NCBI GenBank assembly: GCA_024743275.1
Contig: JANSWW010000002.1
Location: forward strand, 310,001-374,000
Reading direction: 5' to 3'
DNA: 64,000 nt
Origin: Alphaproteobacteria bacterium
Lineage (GTDB): Bacteria > Pseudomonadota > Alphaproteobacteria > JANSWW01
Shown here in pieces: positions 28,564-35,603 of the stretch (position 1 is the first letter of the stretch; each line of letters begins with the position of its first letter). The notes beneath the pieces were generated by a model, which was not told where the DNA came from, searched no databases, and saw nothing but the letters and a program-made list of their open reading frames with translations. The translations under genes were made by a program, and so were the position numbers.

Positions 28564-28980
28564 TCACCGCCGCAGGATGGTGAAGGTCACCCGGGTGCCT
28601 TGACCGGGCGCGGACTGGATATCGAACCTGTCCACCAATCGCTTCACGCCCGGAAGGCCCAGGCCGAGGGTGCCGGAGGTGCTATAGCGATCCTCTAGCG
28701 CCTTTCCGATATCCGCTATGCCCGGCCCGGAATCAAAGGCCGACACCTGGATACCGCTTCTCGCCCCGGCGAAGGCGGATCTGTACTCCATATGCCCGGA
28801 ACCGGCGTATTTCAGGATGTTGCGGCCGATCTCCGAGGCCGCCGTGATGACCTTGGTCGTCTCGGTGTTCTCGAAGCCCCTCGCCCTGCACCAGGCCCTC
28901 AGGTCGGCGATGGCGATATTGAGATCCCTGTCCGAGGCGATGGCGACGCGCTCGTCTTGATCGGGGCTTCCGGCACTCAC
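28564..28980 (-). CDS. rsbT: RsbT-like serine/threonine protein kinase
   Basis: 138 residues of GHKL-type ATPase fold. The N-box has Glu50 and Asn54 (ASEIGRNILKYAG), the next ATP-binding motif is DSGPGIADI and the lid is TLGLGLPGVKRLVDRF, so it should be an active kinase. In the family it phosphorylates RsbS and RsbR in the stressosome and, once released, activates an output protein by binding it. It is encoded directly after rsbR (35 bp gap) and before rsbX. No rsbU phosphatase or sigma-B gene is in the window, so its released form must act on another partner, most simply the hybrid kinase of this operon. Confidence 0.9.
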   Translation of the reverse strand: MSAGSPDQDERVAIASDRDLNIAIADLRAWCRARGFENTETTKVITAASEIGRNILKYAGSGHMEYRSAFAGARSGIQVSAFDSGPGIADIGKALEDRYSTSGTLGLGLPGVKRLVDRFDIQSAPGQGTRVTFTILRR

Positions 28981-29015
28981 GACGCACCCTCCGGGCTATA
29001 GGCGGACAGGGTCAC

Positions 29016-30224
29016 CTAGGCTTTGCTGACCGAGACCCCGATCGAGGTGAAGGCCGCTTCGAGCGCGTCCCGCAGCGTCGCCGTGGTGCGCACGCCACCG
29101 GTCTCGATCCCCAGATCGACGATGGTCTGCGCGATCGCCGGCGACAGGCCGGAGATCATGCATTCGCATCCCATGAGACGCGTTGCCTTGGTGATTTTGA
29201 TCAGGTGATTGGCCACGGCGGTATCGACGACGGCGACCCCGCTGATGTCCAGGATAAACACCCGGGCCCGCGTCTCGTCGATCTTCGAGAGGATCGCCGA
29301 CATCACGTCCTGGGCCCGTTGCGAATCGATGAAACCGACAATGGGCAGCAGCAGGATGTCGTTCCAGATCGCCGTGACCGGCGTCGACATCTCCATGATC
29401 GCGCGATGCTGGGCCTCGATCTTCTCCTCGGCGGTTTTACGTTGCGTGACGTCGGTCGCGAACTTGACCACCTTATAGGGCTTGCCGTCCCGATCTAAGA
29501 ACGGCGTGTAGGAGGCCTGTAGCCATACTTCGTGGCCGTCCTTTCTAAGACGTTTGAACTCGGCAACCTGATGTTCGCCACGGCGCAGGGATTCCCAAAA
29601 CGCGCTGTACTCTTCGCTCGCTTTGACATCCGGGCCGACGAAGATGCTGTGATGTTTGCCGACGATTTCGTCGAGGCCATAGCCCATCAGGGCGAGGAAC
29701 TTGTCGTTGGCCGAAAGGATCGTCCCGTCCATCCGGAACTCGATCACCGCCTGGGAGGCGATCATCGCCTCCGTCATCTTCCGCTCGGTGACGTCGGTCG
29801 CGAATTTGACGATTTTGTAGGGGTTGCCGTCGTCGCCGAAAATCGGGTTGTAGGAGGCTTGCAACCAGACCTCTCGCCCATCCTTCGCAATCCGTTTGAA
29901 CTCGGCCGCCTGATACTCACCCCGGCCGAGGGCCTCCCAGAAATCGATGTATTCCGGAGAGTTGGCAAATTCCGGTTCGGCGAAGATCCGATGGTGCTTG
30001 CCGACGATCTCGTCGAGGTCGTATCCCATCATGGCCAGGAAGTTCTCATTGGCCGAGAGGATCGTTCCGTCCAGGTCGAACTCGATGACGCATTGGGATT
30101 TGTTGATCGCCTCGATCTGACCCTTGAAGTCCGCGTCGCGGGAAACCGCTTTTCGCGACGCTGTCTTTCTGGTCCCGGCCCCAGTCCCGGATCGTGCCTG
30201 AGAGGCTACGGATTTCTTCGCCAT
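29016..30224 (-). CDS. rsbR: RsbR-like stressosome sensor with two PAS domains and STAS
   Basis: 402 residues from the ATG at 30224, preceded by GAGGGGG; the frame is open to 30344, but that stretch is Pro/Gly/Arg-rich. After a basic N-terminus come two closely similar PAS domains (about 30-150 and 150-270), each with ILSANxxFLAxMGYxLDEIVGKHH-type sequence and ending in KFATDVTxRK, evidently an internal duplication. The C-terminal STAS domain (about 285-395) has both phospho-acceptor regions of RsbR: Thr in VAVVDTAVANHL and Thr in AIAQTIVDLGI. The PAS sequences resemble flavin/heme-type sensors, but I see no NCRFLQ motif, so the cofactor is open. First gene of the minus-strand stressosome operon. 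Confidence 0.9.
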   Translation of the reverse strand: MAKKSVASQARSGTGAGTRKTASRKAVSRDADFKGQIEAINKSQCVIEFDLDGTILSANENFLAMMGYDLDEIVGKHHRIFAEPEFANSPEYIDFWEALGRGEYQAAEFKRIAKDGREVWLQASYNPIFGDDGNPYKIVKFATDVTERKMTEAMIASQAVIEFRMDGTILSANDKFLALMGYGLDEIVGKHHSIFVGPDVKASEEYSAFWESLRRGEHQVAEFKRLRKDGHEVWLQASYTPFLDRDGKPYKVVKFATDVTQRKTAEEKIEAQHRAIMEMSTPVTAIWNDILLLPIVGFIDSQRAQDVMSAILSKIDETRARVFILDISGVAVVDTAVANHLIKITKATRLMGCECMISGLSPAIAQTIVDLGIETGGVRTTATLRDALEAAFTSIGVSVSKA

Positions 30225-30555
30225 GCAGAACACCCCCTCTGTTCCGGCGGCTGCCGGACGGCAACCGGATATGACCCGGCCGGGCACCGGCGGCCGGCTG
30301 GGACGAGGCCCCGACCGGTCGCCACCATTTCCCGACTGCCCCAAGTGAAGCAGGAAAACGGCATAGAGTTAACCAAAATGATATGGGCGACCCCTCTTCC
30401 ACTTGTGGGCGTGTTTCTTTTGTCGGCAAACCAGCTTTGAAGCAGCAATGGAGAAATAACTTCACGCCTGTGACGCACGATGTCGAAAGCCTTTGACCCT
30501 GGCACCGCCGTGGGCGTCTGATAAGGACCGGCCAACGGCGGGATCGGGGGAGGCC
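30225..30555. promoter_or_regulatory. Divergent intergenic region between rsbR and the EamA transporter
   Basis: This 331 bp gap must hold the promoters of the stressosome operon (minus) and of the transporter (plus). It is AT-richer around 30355-30470. I looked for the EcfG-type GGAAC...CGTT pattern on the minus strand and for a -24/-12 element and found neither convincingly. No gene, RNA or clear repeat is visible. Confidence 0.4.
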
Positions 30556-31461
30556 ATGGCTCGGCAGAACGGCGCCGTGGAACGGACTGAGGAGAACGCG
30601 CCTTCATCGGTGGCTCTCGGGGTCGGCCTCATGCTCGCCGGCTGCGGGCTGCTCACCGTCAATGACGCGTTCATGAAGGCGCTGGTGAGCGAATACGGCG
30701 TTGGGCAAGCCGTTTCCCTGCGGGGGCTGATCGGCACCGTCATGGTGGTTGCCGCCGCCCCGTTCATGGGCGGCTATCGGGCCCTACTCCCGAAGACGAC
30801 GTCGCGCGCCGCCATTCTCACCGGGCTGGCGCTCGCGAATTACTTTCTGTTTCCGTTCAGCCTTCAATTCATCCCGCTCGCCGACGCGATCATGCTGGCC
30901 TATTTGAGCCCGGTGGTGGTCGTCGCCCTCTCGCCTTTCCTGTTGGGCGAGACGGTGGGTTGGCGCCGCTGGAGCGCCGTCGCCGTCGGTCTGGCAGGGG
31001 CCGCCCTGGTCATCGATCCCGGCGGCGGAGCGTTTCATCCGGCGGTCGCGGCCCCCCTCGCCGTGGCCTTCATCCTCGGGTTCCGGGACATCCTGACCCG
31101 GCGGTTCATTCGCGGCGAGAGCGTGCTGTCCATGGTCCTGCTGGCCAATCTGGGATCGGGCCTGCTCGGGCTGACGACCCTCGCCCAAGGCTGGCGGCCG
31201 ATGGACGGGACGAGCATTCTTCTTGTCCTGCTCGCCGCCGCATTCGTCACGGCGGCGCAGTATCTCATGATGGCGGCCTTCCGGCAGGCCGACGCCTCGC
31301 TGCTGTCCTGTTTCAAGTATTCGTCGATCCTTTGGGCTGCCGCCCTGGGCTGGCTCTTCTTCGACGAAACGCTGACGCTGGCGGACATGGCGGGCGCCGT
31401 CCTGATCATGTTCTCCGGCGTGCTGATCACGCTCCGCACCAGCCGCAAGGCCAGACGATAG
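30556..31461 (+). CDS. EamA/DMT-family transporter
   Basis: 301 residues from the ATG at 30556, which follows GGGGGAGG; an upstream TTG start at 30493 is less likely. Ten predicted membrane helices in two EamA repeats (about 18-148 and 160-292), with typical features such as LAYLSPVVVVALSPFLLGETV and a second FFDETLTLADMAGAVLI at the end of the repeats. Family members export amino acids, metabolites or drugs; the substrate is not predictable. It stands alone on the plus strand and points at the converging methyltransferase operon. Confidence 0.88.
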   Translation: MARQNGAVERTEENAPSSVALGVGLMLAGCGLLTVNDAFMKALVSEYGVGQAVSLRGLIGTVMVVAAAPFMGGYRALLPKTTSRAAILTGLALANYFLFPFSLQFIPLADAIMLAYLSPVVVVALSPFLLGETVGWRRWSAVAVGLAGAALVIDPGGGAFHPAVAAPLAVAFILGFRDILTRRFIRGESVLSMVLLANLGSGLLGLTTLAQGWRPMDGTSILLVLLAAAFVTAAQYLMMAAFRQADASLLSCFKYSSILWAAALGWLFFDETLTLADMAGAVLIMFSGVLITLRTSRKARR

Positions 31462-31475
31462 CACCCAAAAAGAAG

Positions 31476-31497
31476 GCGCCGCCCGGGTGGGCGGCGC
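31476..31497 (-). terminator. Intrinsic terminator of the mttB/dehydrogenase operon
   Basis: Perfect 9 bp stem GCGCCGCCC (31476-31484) / GGGCGGCGC (31489-31497) with loop GGGT. On the minus strand it is followed by a T-rich run (complement of AAAAAGAAG, 31467-31475), as expected for a rho-independent terminator of the operon ending at 31545. It may also slow plus-strand transcription of the EamA gene. Confidence 0.8.
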
Positions 31498-31544
31498 AGC
31501 CCATCAGATTACCGGAAAGGCGGACGGTCGACGCATGGCACCCC

Positions 31545-33122
31545 TTACCCGGGCTTCATCTCGGAACGCGGCAGGACGATGTTGAACCGCTCCCGGATGG
31601 CTTGATCCACCGCCTCCGGGACATGGCCGGGGAAACGGGTCGCCAGGATCTCCTTCTTCGCCGCGATCGCGTTCTGGACGAGATCGGGACGCCCCTTTTC
31701 CAGCCACTCCTTCGGGCTCGAGCGGTCGCCGAGCCGCGGATAGATATACTCCGTCTGCATCATGCTGAGCGTCTGCGCATGGCCGAGATAATGGCCCGGC
31801 CCCTCCACGCAGACCTGGCGGATGGTCTCGAAGGCGAGGGTTTCGTCGGTTACCTCGATCCCTCGCACACAGCGCAGGCACTGACCGATCATGTCGTCGT
31901 CGATGATCAGGCTTTCCGGGCAGAAGCTGAGCAGGGACGCGTGCATGCCGACGCTCTCATAGATCAGATTGAGCCCCGAGAGACCGGCCATGACATTGGC
32001 GATGCCACGCTCGTATCCCGCCTGCATATCCGGCGCCTTCGAATCCGACATGCCGCAGGCGGACCCGCCCGGCAGATCGTAAAACCGCGCCATCTGCCCG
32101 CAGGCCGCGGTCAGCAGCCCCTGCTCGCCCGACCCGCCGGACATCGCACCGGTGCGCAGGTCCGAGACGAAGGGCCAGGTCCCGAAGATCGCCGGGTGAC
32201 CCGGCTGGATCGAGTTGACATAGACGACCCCGGCCAGGCATTCCGCCACGGCCTGGGTCACCGCCCCGGCCAGCGGCGTCGGCGCTGTGGCCCCCGCCTG
32301 CCCCGCCGACAGCAGCAGGATCGGCATGCCACCGCGGATCAACGTTTCCATGACGAGGCAGGACTCAGTGGCGAACTTCATCGGCGGCACGACGAAGCAG
32401 TTCGAGTTGGAAACGAAGGGCCGGGCGCGCCAAGCCTCCTCCGACCCGGCCACCATGTGCAACATCTTCAGCCCCATCTGGGCCCGCTCCGCGCTCGTGA
32501 AGGAACTACCGCCATGTTTGGAGGTCCCCGAGATCACGGCATAGAGCGTGTTGATGTCGAGATCGGTCGGGTCGGGCGTGTCCCGGGGCGTCAAGGTCCG
32601 CTGGAAGAAATGGACATTGTCGAGACCCTCGACGATCCGGGCCGCGTCATAGAGATCCTTAACCGCCGGATCGCGGTTCTCGCGGGTCTCCGGGTCGTAG
32701 ACATGGACCGCCGCCCCGGCCGTTCCATAGTGGACCCGGTTGCCGCCGGGCCGGATATCGTGCTTCGGGTCCTGACCGTGCAAGGTGATGTCCCGCCCGG
32801 CCAGAGCCAGCATGTCCTCGACCAGCGCCGGCGGGAACCGCAGCCGGCCGTCGTCGCCCAGAACGGCCCCCTTGGCGGTCATCGCGTCGATCCCGCTCTG
32901 GGGCGCGTCGGCGAGCCCGATTTCTTCCAGCAGGCGCAAGGCGGTATGGTGGATCTTCTGCACGGCGGCCTCGTTGAGGGGTTGGTACTGCCCCCCTTCG
33001 AGGCCGGCCCGCACAGGACGCATCGCCTCGGCGAGCGGGGCGGCCCGCAACGCCCGGCGGGCCTCCCGCCCTCCCGGCCTGCGGCGGTCGCCAGCGGATT
33101 TAGTCGCGATCGGCTCAGACAT
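31545..33122 (-). CDS. Trimethylamine methyltransferase (MttB) superfamily protein, non-pyrrolysine type
   Basis: 525 residues. The TIM-barrel MttB family is recognisable from YQPLNEAAVQKIHHTALRLLEEIG near residue 45, the central HYGTAGAAVHVYD and the glycine-rich SGGSGEQGLLTAACGQM. The frame has no in-frame amber codon, so it is not the pyrrolysine trimethylamine enzyme. Non-Pyl relatives transfer a methyl group from quaternary amines such as glycine betaine, proline betaine or carnitine to a corrinoid protein. No corrinoid protein or methylcobamide:tetrahydrofolate methyltransferase is encoded in this window, so the acceptor is elsewhere or the enzyme works differently. Last gene of an operon with two dimethylglycine/sarcosine dehydrogenases, 22 bp after the nearer one. 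Confidence 0.88.
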   Translation of the reverse strand: MSEPIATKSAGDRRRPGGREARRALRAAPLAEAMRPVRAGLEGGQYQPLNEAAVQKIHHTALRLLEEIGLADAPQSGIDAMTAKGAVLGDDGRLRFPPALVEDMLALAGRDITLHGQDPKHDIRPGGNRVHYGTAGAAVHVYDPETRENRDPAVKDLYDAARIVEGLDNVHFFQRTLTPRDTPDPTDLDINTLYAVISGTSKHGGSSFTSAERAQMGLKMLHMVAGSEEAWRARPFVSNSNCFVVPPMKFATESCLVMETLIRGGMPILLLSAGQAGATAPTPLAGAVTQAVAECLAGVVYVNSIQPGHPAIFGTWPFVSDLRTGAMSGGSGEQGLLTAACGQMARFYDLPGGSACGMSDSKAPDMQAGYERGIANVMAGLSGLNLIYESVGMHASLLSFCPESLIIDDDMIGQCLRCVRGIEVTDETLAFETIRQVCVEGPGHYLGHAQTLSMMQTEYIYPRLGDRSSPKEWLEKGRPDLVQNAIAAKKEILATRFPGHVPEAVDQAIRERFNIVLPRSEMKPG

Positions 33123-33144
33123 ATCACGTCCTCCCTTGATAGGA

Positions 33145-35598
33145 TCAGGCCCGGACTCGTTCGGCGGTCGGGTCGTAGAGGGGCTTCAGGGAAACTTCGG
33201 CGGCGACACGGGCGCCCGCCACATCAATCTCGTAGCGGGAGCGCAGTTGATCGGCGGCACTCTCGCCGTCCTGACACGGGACATAGCCGAGCCCGACGGC
33301 ACCGCCGAGATAGTGACCGTAATTCCCGGAGGTCAGATAGCCGACGATCGCACCGTCCCGCACGATGGGCTCGTTATGGAACAGCAGCGGCTCCGGATCG
33401 GTCAGCTTGAACTGCAGCAGGCGGCGGGACAGCCCCGCCTCCCGCTTCCGCATGACCGCCTCCCGGCCGATGAAGTCGGGTTTCTGAACCTTCACCGCAA
33501 AGCCCAACCCGGCTTCCAGCACATGGTCCTCGTCGGTGATGTCGTGGCCGAAATGGCGGAAGGCCTTTTCGATCCGGCAGCTGTCGAGGGTATGCAGTCC
33601 GCAGAGCCTCAGCCCGTGCGCCGCCCCAGCCTCCTCCAGGGTTTCGAACACATGGGCGGCTTGGTCCGTGGAAACATAAAGCTCCCAGCCCAGCTCGCCG
33701 ACATAGGAGATCCGGTGGGCCCGGGCGAGGCCCATGCCGATCTCGACCTCCCGCGCGGTCCCGAAGGGATGGGACGCGTTCGAGAAGTCGTCCGGCGAAC
33801 AAGCGGATAAGACGTCGCGGGCTTTCGGCCCCATCAGGCACAGCACCGCCTCGGACGCGGTCACGTCGGTCACGACCACGAAGGAGTCCGGATTGATGTG
33901 CCGCCGCAGCCAGGCGAGATCGCGCTGCAGCGTCGCCCCCGGTGTGACCACCAGGAAGGCCGTCTCGCCGAGCCGGGTCACCGTGACGTCCGCCTCGATC
34001 CCGCCCTTGCGGTTGAGGAACTGGGTATAGACGCAGCGGCCGACCGGGACCTCGATGTCGTTGCCGCAGAGCCGGTTGAGCTGGAAGGCCGCGTCCCGTC
34101 CCTCGACCCGGATCTTCCCGAAGGAGGTCATGTCGAAGAGGCCGACGCCGGTCCGCACGGCCATATGTTCGGCCCGGCCATGCTCGAACCAGTTCTGGCG
34201 CTTCCAGGTATAGCGGTAGACCGGCTCCTCGCCCTCCGACGCGAACCAGTTCGCCCGTTCCCAGCCGGCGGCCTCGCCGAAGCAGGCGCCGCGGGCCTTG
34301 AGATGCTCATGGAGCGGCGAGCGCCGGATCCCCCGCGCCGTCTCCGGCTGGCGATAGGGGAAGTGGTCCGCGTAGAGCAGCCCCAGGGTCTCGCTGACCC
34401 GCGAGCGCAGATAGGTTCGGTTGACCTGGAAGGGCTGGGTACGACGGATATCCACTTCCCAGAGATCGAAGGGCGGCTCGCCGTCATGAAGCCATTGCGC
34501 GAGCGCCATCCCCGCCCCGCCCGACGAGACGATCCCGATCGAGTTGTAGCCGCAGGCGACGAAATAGCCCTTAAGTTCCGGCGCTTCACCGAGATAGTAG
34601 CGGTCGTCCGGGGTGAAGCTCTCCGGCCCGTTGAAGAAGGTGCGGATGCCGGCCGTCGCCATCAGCGGCATGCGCTCCACCGCCATCTCCAGGATGGGGG
34701 CGAAATGGTCGAGATCCTCCGGCAACTCGTCGAAACAGAAATCCTCGGGGATGCCGTCCATGCCCCAGGGCTTGGCCCTGGGCTCGAAGGCTCCGAGCAT
34801 CATCTTCCCGGCGTCTTCCTTGTAGTAGGCGCACTCGTCCGGCACCCGCAGCACCGGCACCCGGCCCAATCCCTCGATCGGTTCGGTAACGATGTAGAAA
34901 TGCTCACAGGCATGGAGCGGGATCTTCACGCCCGACATGGCGCCCAACTCGCGGGCCCACATGCCGGCACAGTTGACGACGATGTCGCTGTCGATCCGGC
35001 CGGATTCGCCCTGATCGTCCGTCCAGTCGACGCCGGTCACCCGGCCCTTGTCGCGATGGACGGCGGTCACCTTGACGCCTTCCTTGACGGTAACGCCGCC
35101 CTGGCGGGCACCCTTGGCCAACGCCAGCGCGATATTGGCCGGATCGCATTGGCCATCATGGGGCAGATGCACCGCCGCCGTAACGTCGTCGACCGCGACA
35201 TGGGGATACATCGCCTTGACGTCCGCCGCGCTCACCTCGTGAACCTCGACGTCGAAGGCGCGGGCAAGAGCCGCCTGCCGCAGGATCTCCTCCTTGCGTT
35301 CCTCGGTCAGCGCCAGGGTGAGCGAACCGTTTTGGCGCATGCCGGTGGCGATACCGGTCTCCTCCTCCAGCTTCACGTAGAGATCGGCCGAGTACTTGGC
35401 GAGGCGGGTCATGTTCTGACTGCCGCGCAATTGACCGACCAATCCGGCGGCATGCCAGGTGGTCCCACAGGTCAGCTGTTTGCGCTCCAGCAGAACCACG
35501 TCGGTCCAGCCCAGCTTGGCGAGGTGGAAGGCGAGCGAACAGCCGGAGACGCCGCCGCCGATGATGACGGCGCGGGCCTTTGTGGGAAGGGACCTCAT
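33145..35598 (-). CDS. Dimethylglycine/sarcosine dehydrogenase family flavoprotein, copy 1
   Basis: 817 residues in the order FAD-dependent DAO domain (about 8-370), FAO_M linker, GCV_T folate-binding domain (about 430-700) and GCV_T C-terminal domain. The dinucleotide turn is GGGVSG at 14-19, and TWHAAGLVGQ places His49 where these enzymes attach FAD covalently. The enzyme removes a methyl group from an N-methyl amino acid and hands it as formaldehyde to tetrahydrofolate in the C-terminal domain. It starts 5 bp after the stop of its paralogue, with which it shares domain order and length but clearly different sequence, so the two probably act on successive substrates (for instance dimethylglycine and sarcosine). 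Confidence 0.92.
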   Translation of the reverse strand: MRSLPTKARAVIIGGGVSGCSLAFHLAKLGWTDVVLLERKQLTCGTTWHAAGLVGQLRGSQNMTRLAKYSADLYVKLEEETGIATGMRQNGSLTLALTEERKEEILRQAALARAFDVEVHEVSAADVKAMYPHVAVDDVTAAVHLPHDGQCDPANIALALAKGARQGGVTVKEGVKVTAVHRDKGRVTGVDWTDDQGESGRIDSDIVVNCAGMWARELGAMSGVKIPLHACEHFYIVTEPIEGLGRVPVLRVPDECAYYKEDAGKMMLGAFEPRAKPWGMDGIPEDFCFDELPEDLDHFAPILEMAVERMPLMATAGIRTFFNGPESFTPDDRYYLGEAPELKGYFVACGYNSIGIVSSGGAGMALAQWLHDGEPPFDLWEVDIRRTQPFQVNRTYLRSRVSETLGLLYADHFPYRQPETARGIRRSPLHEHLKARGACFGEAAGWERANWFASEGEEPVYRYTWKRQNWFEHGRAEHMAVRTGVGLFDMTSFGKIRVEGRDAAFQLNRLCGNDIEVPVGRCVYTQFLNRKGGIEADVTVTRLGETAFLVVTPGATLQRDLAWLRRHINPDSFVVVTDVTASEAVLCLMGPKARDVLSACSPDDFSNASHPFGTAREVEIGMGLARAHRISYVGELGWELYVSTDQAAHVFETLEEAGAAHGLRLCGLHTLDSCRIEKAFRHFGHDITDEDHVLEAGLGFAVKVQKPDFIGREAVMRKREAGLSRRLLQFKLTDPEPLLFHNEPIVRDGAIVGYLTSGNYGHYLGGAVGLGYVPCQDGESAADQLRSRYEIDVAGARVAAEVSLKPLYDPTAERVRA

Positions 35599-35603
35599 CC
35601 TGC

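Noticed and set aside
30225..30555. EcfG (general stress response) promoter for the stressosome operon
   Set aside because: I searched the minus strand for GGAAC with a CGTT at 16-17 bp and found no acceptable match.
31545..33122. MttB as pyrrolysine-containing trimethylamine methyltransferase
   Set aside because: The frame is closed without any internal amber codon, and no pyl genes or corrinoid partner are seen; it belongs to the non-Pyl branch.
30960..33410. 816-codon plus-strand frame across the EamA and mttB genes
   Set aside because: It runs out of frame through one real gene and antisense through another, has no domain, and is explained by GC-rich codon bias.
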